This document shows, in pieces, positions 47,801 through 58,085 of a stretch of 64,000 nucleotides of DNA. This DNA is from Coniferiporia sulphurascens (Eukaryota; Basidiomycota; Agaricomycetes; Hymenochaetales; Hymenochaetaceae), in assembly GCA_002794785.1 (NCBI GenBank), contig NBBA01000003.1, positions 1,426,001 to 1,490,000 on the forward strand, in the 5' to 3' direction. Numbering within the stretch: position 1 is the stretch's first letter; the number at the start of each line of letters is the position of its first letter. A program made the translations under genes and the position numbers. The notes beneath the pieces are model-generated. The model was not told the DNA's origin. It saw only the letters and a program-made list of their open reading frames with translations, and did not search any database.

Positions 47801-48156
47801 AGATTAAAGTCCCCAGAAACCAGCCAGTGTGCACTAGGTGGGAGCATCAAAGATGAGAGGGAGGAGATGGTCTCTTTTTTATTCACATCATGATTGTATA
47901 CATTAGTGACAAAAAACGGCCCAAGGCCAGTGTCAAAAATTAGCATGAGTATGTCACAGGAGGGGGAGCACAAGGCATCCAACACCACCTGGGACAGAGG
48001 GATGGACTGGTGAACCAGTGTGACCACATGTGGACGTGTTAGTTCAGTGCTCCCTGAGGAGGGGGGCACAAAGACATGGTAGTTGGGCATAGCAGGGAAA
48101 CCGAAGACGGGCGTACCTGCTGAGTCAACCATAGAGGGGGAGGCACCGATTTGGTA

Positions 48157-48727
48157 CCAAGTGTTAAGCTCAATGGTTACATGATGATCGATGGCAGGGC
48201 TTCCTGATTGACAATACTGGTGGTGATGACAATGGGGCTTCCTAGATGTCATAAGTCGAAGGTGATCGTCGGCAGGGCTTCCTGATCGACAATGTGGATG
48301 TGGTAGGCTTCTGAAGTGAGTCGGGTTATGACGAAGCAACTTAGTGGCTGAATAGCACACAGTAGATTGGTGGTAGCAGATAATGGGCTTGTATGAACAA
48401 AGAGCACAAGCTTAGGGCTTGTGCTACTGAAGTTACATGCTTATATGCTACTTTATGTGTTTGCTACTGTAGCGACTTGGTTAGGTGTGTTTACCAGACT
48501 ATGGAAGGTCTTGGAAACTCAAGGAAGGCCTTGGTAATACAAGTACAGTGATCAGTAAGCAAAGCACATCATGATGGTGCAATAAGGCATCATCATGGCA
48601 TCTTATGGCGCGAGGTGAATAAGGATGAGTAAAGCAGAGAAATGGGGGAGTTGCACTGACTGATGATGATGAAGAGGAAGTGAGTCAGCGCAGTAATGGG
48701 AAAGTAAAGGAAAAATGTAACACCAAG
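48157..48727 (-). mobile_element. Solo LTR S5 (561 bp) in LINE L3
   Basis: 48162-48722 (TGTTAAGCTCAATGG...AAAATGTAACA), 5-bp duplication CCAAG at 48157-48161 and 48723-48727. It splits the endonuclease N-terminus from the rest of ORF2. Confidence 0.92.
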
Positions 48728-49400
48728 GGGGTTCCTGAAAAAGAATAACAGTAGGGGGAGAGGGAGCACCGGGGGTAGACAAGAAGGAGTGGACAAGTGC
48801 TTCGACGTGCACTCGGGATGTTGCAACGTTGTGTTGCATAAATGCCCAGGGACTACTCATCTACCGGGGGTGGGGCGAAAGAGGAATGAGTGCGGCCTCG
48901 CTGTTTGGGGCAGCTGGAAGAGTCGGCACAGTGTTTGCTGGAGCAGTTTGAGCATTTGGGGGTGTGGGTGCAGGGGGAGGTGGCTGGGAGGGCATCTTGA
49001 ATGCAACCAGGGCAGTGCATGCGGTGGTCATCAGTACGGTGATGGCCAGCGCAGATAAAGCACACCCACAGGCGATTCCTGCAGTTCTGGACGAGGTGAC
49101 CTAGCACAGCGCATTTACTGCACTGCATGAGGCGGGGGAGATCACGGCGGGCCACCAGTTTGAGGCGATGCCCGAACATGTATATGACATGGTTCCTTGG
49201 GGTAGAGAGGATGGCCGCAGAACAGGAACCCATAGGGTCTTCAAAGGAGAAGGCAATAGGGGCAGACATGACATCCTCACCAAGCAACTCATAGGCCCAG
49301 GTCCAGTCGGGCTCTAGGGTGATTGGGAGAGAGAGGAGGTGGGGGTTGGCAGTGCGAAATTCCAATTGGAGGTCGGATGCAGTAAAGGCAGGGAGGCCAT

Positions 49401-49938
49401 GCGCAGTGTATGAGTTCGACACCCGGAGGTCGCAGAACGAGCTGCTGTAGTATCGATCCCTCGATACTCCCTTGGGTGAGACCGAAGCATCAGTCGTCTG
49501 GTGACAGACAAGAGGGGGAGGAACAACCAATACAATCGATGGCTCACACAGATACGGACTCAAACGAGTGCGAAGGGACGTACTCCCAGAGCGCGATGCT
49601 CCAATGAACATGATGGGCGGAGGATCGAACAAGAAATCACAGAAGTGGGACTCAATCCCCGACTCCTTCCAAGCTGCCTTCTCCTATCCTACTGACAGAA
49701 CTAAATACAATCTCTCTTCCCATCGCTAATCTCGCCTACACCTTCCCATCAGATCCCCCCCTTTCGCTATCATCCCGGCTAACCCATCATGCTACGTGTC
49801 AGTCCCTTTGCGTACTATGTGTCCATACCCTCATGCTCGCCAGGCCCAGTGACCTGTCCGGTGCCTATCTCCTCCGGGCACGCTGGGTCGTCGCTCTGGA
49901 CGGTATCGGTGGCTAGCGGAGTGGGCAACAGTACAGCG
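49401..49938. mobile_element. Unidentified insert of about 540 bp in L3 ORF1
   Basis: Compared with L1 and L2, the sequence between GGGAGGCC and GTGTG..GGGACTTCC is about 540 bp too long. The extra DNA (TATGAGTTCGACACCCGGAG at one side) has no recognisable ORF and no obvious inverted ends. Exact junctions are uncertain because the LINE copies differ here. GTTCGA-type strings raise the idea of a Pol III-derived SINE, but A and B boxes could not be confirmed. Confidence 0.5.
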
Positions 49939-50039
49939 GGGTGTGTCGGGACTTCCGCAATCTGGAGGCAGGCCCAAGATACAAGTTGGGAGACTGTGGC
50001 AGGGTAGATGTGTTAGTAAATTGATGAAAATTGTGATTG

Positions 50040-50717
50040 CCGGATCAATGGATTAGCAAGATCAACATGGCAAGACCCATAACTCTAATTGATACCAGGA
50101 ATCTATGCCAATGCTGTAAAGATGCAGATCAAGTAGCATGGAAAGCATTTAACATTGCATGTGCAACAGTAGGACAGAATGCAGGATACGACAACTGTCA
50201 AATTACATTCGATCATACTACAAGGGAACAACAAGTGGTGGAAAGGCTAGAAGTAATAATTGAACATAGAGTGACTATGTTTTCATACCAATTGAATAGA
50301 TATGTAATCAGCACTTACACAAGAACCAAGATTTATAATCAGCCACATAATGAATTATGTTATCAAAGGGCGGTTATTACATCAACCGATTATGCAGAAG
50401 CGGCACACCAAATAGTTCATAATATCAATAAACAATTATGAGAACAACTATTCACATACAAAGCCAACTTCATAGCCAAAGGACACACAACAGTAGATTG
50501 AAAGGAACCAAATCTAAGACAGGAGTTAGTACCAATAGACAAGGAGATTATAATATGGTGGTTCAATGATGAACCATCATATAGAGTCACACCAGGGTAT
50601 AGCAGGATAACAAATATAAACTCTATAGGACCTGAAGTGCTCTTTATGCCAATAGATGATAAGACACCAGAAAGAACACCCTTCAGTGATATTATGGAAG
50701 GAATGACTCAATCTTAG
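50040..50717 (+). pseudogene. Decayed ORF in the TG...CA element
   Basis: An open frame of about 225 codons ending in TAG at 50715-50717, broken only by TGA at 50439-50441 and 50499-50501. Readable words include CQCCKDADQVAWKAFNIAC and IIIWWFNDEPSYRVTPGYSR. Both TGA codons could be former TGG (Trp). No family recognised; a Gag-like or N-terminal retroelement protein is a guess from position. Confidence 0.45.
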
Positions 50718-50979
50718 TATTAAATAAATGTAACAAATGTACTAAATATAAAGGAGGTCATATGAACAACCGCCTTACTAAGTGTACGATAACACAATGA
50801 TAACACCATACGAATAGGAGCTATGATAGTTATAGTATATGTAGCCCATGGTAGATGTATATAAGGAGAGCTGGTCTCTACCATGAAATACATCGGTTTA
50901 CGCTGATAACCCACCTTTGCCTCAACTTCACCACTGCACCTCATCGTCTACCACAACGTGCGTAGATTTTAAGACTTAG
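50713..50979 (+). mobile_element. 257-bp LTR-like element, second copy, nested
   Basis: 50718-50974, 5-bp duplication CTTAG at 50713-50717 and 50975-50979. Exactly the same length as the copy at 42754-43010 and similar throughout, including the internal TATATAAGG. It inserted at the stop codon of the decayed ORF, making this the third nesting level (LINE, TG...CA element, 257-bp element). Confidence 0.82.
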
Positions 50980-53255
50980 TCTATGGTAATAAGTAACAAG
51001 CCACAACAAGATAAGATTAAGAAGGCTAGCATAATCACTGAGCCACACAAGTATATCTAAGTGTTCAGTTAAGAATAACTGATGGAAGCATGGCGATCAA
51101 TTAGAAGACGCAATTGATGGGAGCCAAGTATAGTGCATCACACAGCAGAACCAATTAGGAAATAAGGAGAAGCATCATAGGTATAGTAGTATCCGAGAAT
51201 GGTTAACTTAGGTATTATACTGTATGACTCAATGGAAACTCAGAGGAGGTTCTAGCATAAGATAAAGATAGCACAGTAGGCTGTAGAATGTACTGGAATA
51301 TGTAACTGACTCATAAGAAAGCTAAGAATAGTAAATAGCATGTACAGGATTGTACCGGAACATTCTTATGACTTATAAATCAAGAGTAGTATGTTGTAGC
51401 AGCTACCAGAACATAGTAAATAGGCTACAACATGTAGGGTATAAAAGCCCAATGTAAAATTGCGGTAAAAAGCAGTTTAATTCATCTCTTGTCTCTTACC
51501 ATCATCATCAGCTCTAACACTCTAGTGAGTGGAGGGTAACAAGCCTACCCTAAACTAACTAGTATTATTGTGTGAATCTGTTATCACTTGCTTCAATCCC
51601 TCATTCAGGGAGCAAATCTAACAAGATGCTTTGCATGGCTGCCATCACAACTTCCTTCATGCTGTTCATAGTAGGAATGTGGGTGTTGTGAGTGAACATA
51701 ATGAAGCAGTTGCCTCATTCGTTCCAGTGGGCAGCACAGACGACCAGTTTGGCCGCCGTGGGAAAGCGTGAGAGGGCGGTCCTGACGTTGATAGTTGTCT
51801 GGGAGTCTGTGGGGCATGCCTCCACAGGGGGTGGTGCCCCATGGAAGCGGATGGCGAGGGTCGGGTCCATAATGGTATGGATAACCAGGAGGACTGCACA
51901 CTTCGGCTCTTGTTTCACAGCGCTAGCAGAAATGGGGGCTCCTGTCGACACTGGTGCTGCAATAGCAGCAGTCGTGGCAGGAGTAGCCCCACCCGCAGCA
52001 AGACCTGGAGGGACAGGTGTCGGCAAGGTGGACCTGGCGGCAAGGTTAGAAGGGCCTGAGGGTCCTTGTGGTGGAGGAGGGGCAGTACTAGGGTTGGCTT
52101 TACCCTTCCCTTTCCTGTCTCCAGAGGGGGCGGACCCAACCCCAGTGGCATGGGGGGGTGGGCGTTCAAGTGCGTCCATCCGCTGCATCATGAAGGACAT
52201 TTGGCGGGTCAGGTCAGACATGACCTGGACCATTTGTTGGGGCAGGGAGGGGGGGAGGGGAGACTGACCACAGTCTGGGGGGGCTGGGGGGGCGCAAGAG
52301 TGGGAGCGGGCAACGTTGCCGCACTGAGATGGGGGCCAGCCACTGCCTGAAAGGCCTGCATAGTGGCAGAGTGTGCTAGAGGATCCTCCTGGACCAGAGC
52401 ATTGTTGAGGGAATTGACTGCGAAGGCAATTTCCCTGAGGAGGGTAGCAGTCGTGAAGGCCGATTCTGACATTGTCTTTCCAAGTGCGAGAAGTTCGTGG
52501 GAGGCACGCATCGCAGTGGTGGCAGCCAGCCGAAGGTAGGGGACCCTGAGCTCTTTGGCCCTGGGGGACAGAGGAGGGGGGGCATTGGTGGATTTGCGCT
52601 TTTTTCGTGCAGAGGCCGATGAGAGCTGGGCGTCCTCCTCTGCAGCCTCCGACATTTCAGCGTCGGAGTTGGAGGAGGCGATGGCAGCCGAGGTCGGGCG
52701 GGATGGACCCCGAGGGGTTTCGTCCACATGAGGGGCCGCACCCCTGCCACCCGGGGGGGTGGTAGGGGGGGCAAGGGCAACAAGAGGGGAGGTTGTGGCA
52801 GACTGAGCAGGGACAGCCCACATAGAACCAGAGGTGGATTGGGGGCCCTGGGGTACAGGGGCCACAAGAAAGGGAGGGTTGGATTGACCCCCAAATGACA
52901 GGGGCAAACCCGAGAGTGGACCAATAAGGGGGAAGTCCGGAGTACCAGAATGAGAGATGTGGGCTGACACCTGGCCAGCTCCTTGGTCGCTCGCCACTGA
53001 GGCAGGGTGGGACGGAGGGTGGAAGGGTTGGCGAGAAGTGATCTCCGCCGCCAGTGGGGACACTGTGGGGAGGACTTTGGGTGGTACCGGAGGCGCACGG
53101 GAAAAGCTCGAAATCGACCCCAAGAACGAGGAGGAGCGAGCTGCAACCATTCCCGAAGGAGTCAGTGGGTGAAGACCACATCCACAAGTAGACCGAAAAC
53201 CACCCCTCATTGAAATGGCAGGGGCAGAAAACGTCTCATCAATGGGATGGAGGGG

Positions 53256-53290
<35 letters not shown>

Positions 53291-53377
53291 GATCAGACAT
53301 AGAGGGCAGAGTGCTCATAAAGACTACCTAGATGGTGGTGGTTAGAGGACAAGGAGGATGTATTGATATCTCTTTGT

Positions 53378-53821
53378 GCTAGGTGTTCTTTTTCAGGTAT
53401 TACTTACGTAATACCCCGATTTGGATTACTTCAGGAAATACACACTCCTTACCCGACTCATCATTTTTCCACTCATCTTACTCGACGTCGCCGCGGCTCG
53501 GACTCACGACTCACGCCGAACGTCTAAGAAAATAACCATGAATTGACATCATTTTGGGGTGCCCTACGCTGTAGAAAAGGGAGGCTTCACCCCCCAATTA
53601 TCATCATTATCTCGGTATCGTAAAGAGCTCGTTAAGGGCTCGTAATAGTAGGACGTTCAAACTACACGGGGTATACAAATACATACACGATGCAAAAAGA
53701 GAAGAGAAAAGGCAGAAAAGAGTCCAACAAAAGTCCAAGGAATTAATGCACGTTTGAACGCGGTTCGTTCACCAATAGAAAAAGAGAAAAAGAGAGGAAG
53801 GAAAACCGAACAGGTGCGTAT
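53378..53821. other. Remnant DUF6533 flank and 3' region of the four-TM gene
   Basis: 53378-53500 matches the start of the copy F unit near 40735 (CCTTACCCGACTCATCATTT). The rest, to the stop codon at 53822, is AT-rich and non-coding and probably holds the 3' UTR of the next gene. Confidence 0.5.
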
Positions 53822-55256
53822 TCACCGTTGATAAGATGGCGGCGACTCCAACCGTGGGGGCTGCTGCGTCGTCGTCTCAGGCTTCGCTTGGTCGTCGTGC
53901 GGTGTACCGTCGGCATTCTGAGCCGCCTGAGCCGCCTGCCACCCGGCGATCCGCCCCGATAGCGACACAGGTCTGGCGGCCGCAGCACCCGGGGGTAGCT
54001 TCCCCACGCCCAACCGCGCCATCTCAATAAGCTCTGGACGCATCTCCACCGCAACCACAGGTGCAGAGGCTACCATCTCCGAATCTGTGTCGCTAGCGCT
54101 ACCAGGGCTGCGACTGCGGCTGGAGGCGCCCGACCGCCCATGATACGCCTCCTCTTCTCCATGTCCGCTCCGCGCACTCGTCGGCGTGCGTTGTGCATGC
54201 GCATCGTATACCTCGTACGGGTCGAACATCTGTGTGCGCCCCTTTGCAGGGAGGCCCTCCTTGTCCGTGTCGTCCTCCCCGCCCACACCGCTCACGACTG
54301 AGTAGCGATTCCCATCCATGTATTTGCTCTCACTGGCCATCACATCCTCCAAGTCGCCCGCTGCGCCCGCATTCTCGAAGCGAGCGTGGAAGGCGTCGTA
54401 TGCGCTCTTCCGTTGGAGCATGCGCGAGCGCCGCACGTCGCGCTTCTCGTAGCGTAGCTGGTTGACGTACCGCGTCACGACGAGTGCGCAGTCTTTATTT
54501 TCGTACGAAATAATACGAAACAGTGAGACGTAGCGAGGCGGCGCCACAATGGGTTAAATTGGAATGAATGAATTGAGTTGAAATGCAATGCAATTTTTGG
54601 ATCAGTCATCAATGTTGGACAACAATAGAAGCATTGAGCGGCTCACAGGCCTCGATAGCGAGCACAAGGAGGGAAACACCCCAGTACACGCCCTTGGTGA
54701 TGTTCAAGAGACCTGTGCACTGGCCCTCCGCCTGTGTGTTGCGTATGCCTTCTTGACAGAGCTTAACGATATCGGTGTTTGCGGCATGCGTGACCTCCCA
54801 GAGGAAGTAGATGGCGACGCCGAGGTTGATGAGGAAGTGCACGTAGAGGAAGGTGGCGTACACGACGACGAAGAGCTGTTTACGTGCGCAGGCGCCGATG
54901 AAACTGTGGGCGTTGGGCGCGGGAACCCGGTTGGCTAGGGACGGCAAGCGAGTAAATTGTGGCTGGGCACTTACCCGAGCACGGATGCAATGAAGAGAAA
55001 CGTTTCCACAAGACCCGCCACGATGAACGCGGCCTTCTCCCCGTTGGACATGAAGTAGTTTGCTGGGCATGTTTATGAGTGGCGAGACTAAAGTAAGACT
55101 AGCCGACGTACTGGAGACCTCAAACCAGATGATGACCATGAGGAGGCCGCCGAGCAAGATGGTAAAGAGCGAGAGGAGGACTGCGCCAAGGCGCGCAGGC
55201 AAACAGCAGCAGAAACGCTGCCTGCGGAATACCCAGTCAGTGACACAGTTGCCCAT
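53822..55256 (-). CDS. Four-transmembrane membrane protein (tetraspan-like), fungal hypothetical
   Basis: Four exons: 55256-55112, 55062-54975, 54903-54647 and 54492-53822 (386 aa). Introns are 49, 71 and 154 bp. Membrane segments: LGAVLLSLFTILLGGLLMVI (about 19-43), FIVAGLVETFLFIASVLGFI (about 58-82), LFVVVYATFLYVHFLINLGV (about 88-113) and WGVSLLVLAIEAYCALVV (about 145-168). Between TM3 and TM4 is a loop with two cysteines (CQEGIRNTQAEGQC) and a glycosylation site (NIT). The 200-residue C-terminal tail is cytosolic by charge, rich in Ser/Arg (SRSRSPGSASDTDSE). The N-terminus MGNCVTD resembles an N-myristoylation plus palmitoylation signal. Family not recognised; function unknown. Confidence 0.78.
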
Positions 55257-56486
55257 GTTCAAAGTTGGATCGCTGGGGCTCGGCGACTAAGTCAAAGAGG
55301 AAAGAAAGTTTCTGGATGGAAGATGGAGGAAGAGAAGAAACGACGGATGCGGTGAGGGCAGACAAGACTGCATTTGTAGCGAACATTAATAAATCATGGA
55401 AGGGTGACGGTGAGAAACGGGAGTTATATATACATATATAATAATTGGATACGGACTTACCCTCGATGGCACTCACGGGTGGCGTTGCATCGACTGCCTA
55501 GACGCTGATCAATGCAGTGCCATTCGTTACGCACGACTTCGTCCATCCCACCACCACCAGTCTTGCTGCGATGCACGTATACCTTTGTCGAATTGCTGTT
55601 TTTTCTTGCTCTACCCTCAACTTGGGCTTAGGGCGGGCCTCGTTTGCTTCTCTAGTGATCACATCTGTTGGCAGTGCAGGCGGCCATGGCCAGGTCGAAC
55701 AAGGGCGATGAGGTGAGGCGAGGCGCGTGTAACTACGGTAAGCACCGCCCAAACCATCTCGCTCCCCTGATTATTGCTGTTTGTAGTCACAATCGGTCAC
55801 CCGGTCCGAGATCTTAAAACTGTAAGTGATGACGGTCGTAAGTTAGGTTGGTAAAAGGCGGTAAGCGTCGTCCTGCCGCCTATGGCCGGGGACTAAACCG
55901 TTTTGAAAATTTGGACGGCGCTACGGCACAAGGTGATGCGGGCACCCCCGGGCACAGCCGAGGCGACTCGACGTATTTGTTATGTCCGGAAAAAAGGTGT
56001 ACATGTTAGAGACAAAATCCTACCATAGCCAAAGTCTACCCGACATCATCTCCTCCCTCCATCCATCCTCTGCCGTCTCCTCCTTCTTCCCCGCTGGCAT
56101 AACCATCTTCATCTCCCTTCAGCGTAAACTGCGGTACGAATGTGCTCAGCGCGCAAGTCGTCAACCTAAATTTTTGTGGCTTGGAGCCATAATGTGAGTG
56201 CATCCGAGTCCTTCTTTTAGTATTAAGATCTATGTATTATTAATTACCTACCTACTTTGTTGCTTCTGGGAAAAGATGGCTCAATGTGCACACGATTGCG
56301 TCATTCCTGGCGATTAACGACTCACCGTTCGGTTGATTGGTACCGTGCCCTCCAGAATTCAGATCGATGACCCTGAAGCCTGAGCAACCACCGCATCGCT
56401 CCCACCAACTTCCAGCTGCTCTGAACACAACACAACGCGGCGCGATTCGATATACCTTGAATACCGTATTCAAAATCTAACGCAAT
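55257..56486. other. Divergent intergenic region
   Basis: 1.2 kb between the starts of the four-TM gene and the oxygenase. Short ORFs here (for example 55982-56197) have no family resemblance. No repeat family of the window was recognised. It should contain both promoters. Confidence 0.5.
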
Positions 56487-57911
56487 ATGGTCGCGGCACG
56501 CGCTTCCGACTTCACGAGCGTCCCCGTGCTCGACTATACTCAGCTGCACACAGGCCGCAAGGAGCAGTTCGTCGCAGCGCTACAACACGCACTCATCAAC
56601 GTCGGCTTCCTCTACCTCGCACACCCACCGCTCGACCCGTCGCTCGTCACCGCGCTCTGCGCATATGCGCCCCGCTTGTTTGAGCTCCCGCAGGCAAAGA
56701 AGGATGCGCTGCGTATGGCGAACTCGCCGTGCTTCCTCGGTTACTCACGTGTCGGTGCGGAGCTTACGCGAGGTGCGCCGGACCAACGCGAGCAGTATGA
56801 TTTTGCGACGAGGTTTGGGGAGGGCCTGTGGACGCCTGGCGCCCCGGAGTATCTGCGGTTGTTTGGAGAGGCCCAGGTAGGCGCGGGTGTGCACACAAAA
56901 ATTCGTATATATGCTAACTAATGAATGGCCGATTGACTGACACACTTCCGCCTGTGCGTAGTGGCCGGACGAGGAAGACTTGCCCGGGTTCAAGGACGTC
57001 ATGCAGCGCTACCTCGCCCAGGTAGAGAAGCTGAGTTACGAGTTCATCAGCCTCATCGCCGAGGCGCTCGGGCTGCCCGCGTCGGGGCTCGACACCTTCT
57101 TCGACGAGCGCGAGCGCATGCAGCACCGTGCAAAGGTCGTCAAGTACCCTCCACTCTCCCTCTCCTCTTCTAGCGATGAGGACAAAGACACCTTCGCGCA
57201 GGGCGTCGGTGCGCACTTCGACGCGGGCTTCCTCACACTGCTGCTCCAAGCATCCGCTCCCGCTCCGGGCGAACCATACGCAGGACTCGAGGTCCAGGCG
57301 CCCGGAGGCGCGTGGGTCCCCGCGCCGCCGTTGCCGGATACGCTTGTCGTAAACTTCGGCAAGGGCCTCGAAGCTGCGACGTGTGGTCTTGCCCGCGCGA
57401 CTTCGCATCGTGTGCGTAGTCCGCCCGCCGGAGCTGCGCCGCGTTTCTCGGTCCCGTTCTTCCAGCGCATCGGCCAGGGTGTGCATCTGACGGAACGCGT
57501 CCCGACGTGTATGTGACTTCTGAATTTGCGTTTTCCGTTTAATGTGGATGGATGCTTAAACTGGATTTGCCAGTCCCTGCTGAAATCTTGAAGTTGAGAG
57601 ACGAACGGGGTCAGATCGGCCCGACAGATTGTGCGTTATGCAGACCAATCAGCGCCAGCCTTGCGGCTATTAATCGTTTTCCCGTTTTCAGCTATCAATT
57701 ACGCAGAGTACAGTCGTGAACCATCTGGCCAGGTCGAGTTGATCGGGCGCGTCAAGTCCGTGTTGGTCCTTTCTCCTCGGCTGTTTAGTACTAACGCTTC
57801 GCGTTATTCTCCGCGTACAGGAGTCATCCCGACGTGGCAGAGCGCCACTACCCTGTACTTTTCAAACGATACTTCCCCAACGGGCTGCCTGCTCATGGGA
57901 ATGCTTATTGA
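56487..57911 (+). CDS. 2-oxoglutarate/Fe(II)-dependent dioxygenase (isopenicillin N synthase-like)
   Basis: Five exons: 56487-56876, 56962-57508, 57574-57630, 57692-57755 and 57821-57911 (382 aa); all introns are GT-AG, 61-85 bp. The N-terminal non-haem dioxygenase region reads VPVLDYTQLHTG, then GFLYLAHPPLD. The catalytic core has the iron ligands His215 and Asp217 (GAHFDAGFLTLLLQ) and His279 (ATSHRV), with Arg291-x-Ser293 (RFSVPFF) for 2-oxoglutarate, in the order and spacing of the family. The C-terminus ends RYFPNGLPAHGNAY. Such enzymes hydroxylate or cyclise small molecules; substrate unknown. No other secondary-metabolism gene is adjacent. A SSSSDEDKD insertion at about residues 198-206 is low-complexity. 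Confidence 0.9.
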
Positions 57912-58085
57912 TAGTCTGAGAGAGAGAATGTGCTTCTTTCTGTTTTCTGTATCTGTAGTTAAAAATAAAGAAGGAAGCGGAAAGAAACTTCTAAAGACTT
58001 GCTGTGTATTGTTTCTTCCCAGATTTGAGTATAATAGTCAGGCCTGGGGCGGAATATTGGGAATATACTGGAAAGTTACTACTGT

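Larger units (their letters stand above)
43801..48860 (-). pseudogene. LINE L3 ORF2, interrupted by two solo LTRs
   Basis: ATG at 48860 (overlap ATGAGTAG with the ORF1 stop), TAA at 43801-43803. A long open section from about 48150 to 45817 covers the endonuclease and RT (GDFNLHSIHWDHG, SDHAVITW, RVPQGSPISP, AYVDNHLL). The catalytic YVDD reads YVDN and one repeat block (SPSITTN) is duplicated next to it, so the RT would be inactive. Two TGA codons occur near 45810. RNase H (from about 45400) and the zinc motif (CPYCNVPKTWAHLLLSC) follow, split by S4. Confidence 0.88.
50006..51628. mobile_element. 1613-bp TG...CA element (probable internally deleted LTR retroelement)
   Basis: 50011-51623 with terminal TGTTAG...CTAACA and 5-bp duplication AGATG at 50006-50010 and 51624-51628; removing it restores the LINE sequence GGGTAGATGCTTTGC. 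It is AT-rich, unlike the GC-rich LINE. It has a decayed ORF in its left half and, near 51440, GGGTATAAAAGCCC, a TATA-like box typical of an LTR U3. I could not find a second LTR copy at the left end, so it is either rearranged or non-autonomous. Confidence 0.7.
48853..53300 (-). pseudogene. LINE L3 ORF1 (Gag-like), split by two insertions
   Basis: ATG at 53300 (MSDQ followed by a Q12 tract; an in-frame ATG also exists at 53318) and TAG at 48853. 53300-51624 encodes the Ser/Pro-rich N-terminal half with a frameshift near 52250. The 1613-bp element and the roughly 540-bp insert follow. 49400-48853 encodes the zinc-knuckle half (CSKCAVLGHLVQNC, CFICAGHHRTDDHRMHC). Because of the insert, the knuckle half is open to an unrelated N-terminus up to 49632. 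Confidence 0.86.
43596..53377 (-). mobile_element. LINE L3, full-length, heavily interrupted
   Basis: The duplication TTGATATCTCTTTGT lies at 43596-43610 and 53363-53377; the impure poly(A) tail is the T-rich run 43608-43630. LINE pieces: 43631-44335, 44895-48161, 48723-49400, 49939-50010 and 51624-53362. Insertions are solo LTRs S4 and S5, a roughly 540-bp unknown insert, and a 1613-bp TG...CA element. The LINE was inserted in the 5' flank of a DUF6533 unit: 53378-53500 continues the sequence broken at 43596. Confidence 0.92.

Noticed and set aside
49401..49450. tRNA gene or tRNA-derived SINE
   Set aside because: A GTTCGA-like string is present but no cloverleaf or clear A box could be built.
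50037..50441. 134-aa ORF as an independent gene
   Set aside because: It starts without ATG inside a TG...CA insert and continues in frame beyond a TGA, so it is treated as part of a decayed element ORF.
55982..56197. 71-aa ORF in the divergent spacer
   Set aside because: No family resemblance, no splice partners, no conserved neighbours.
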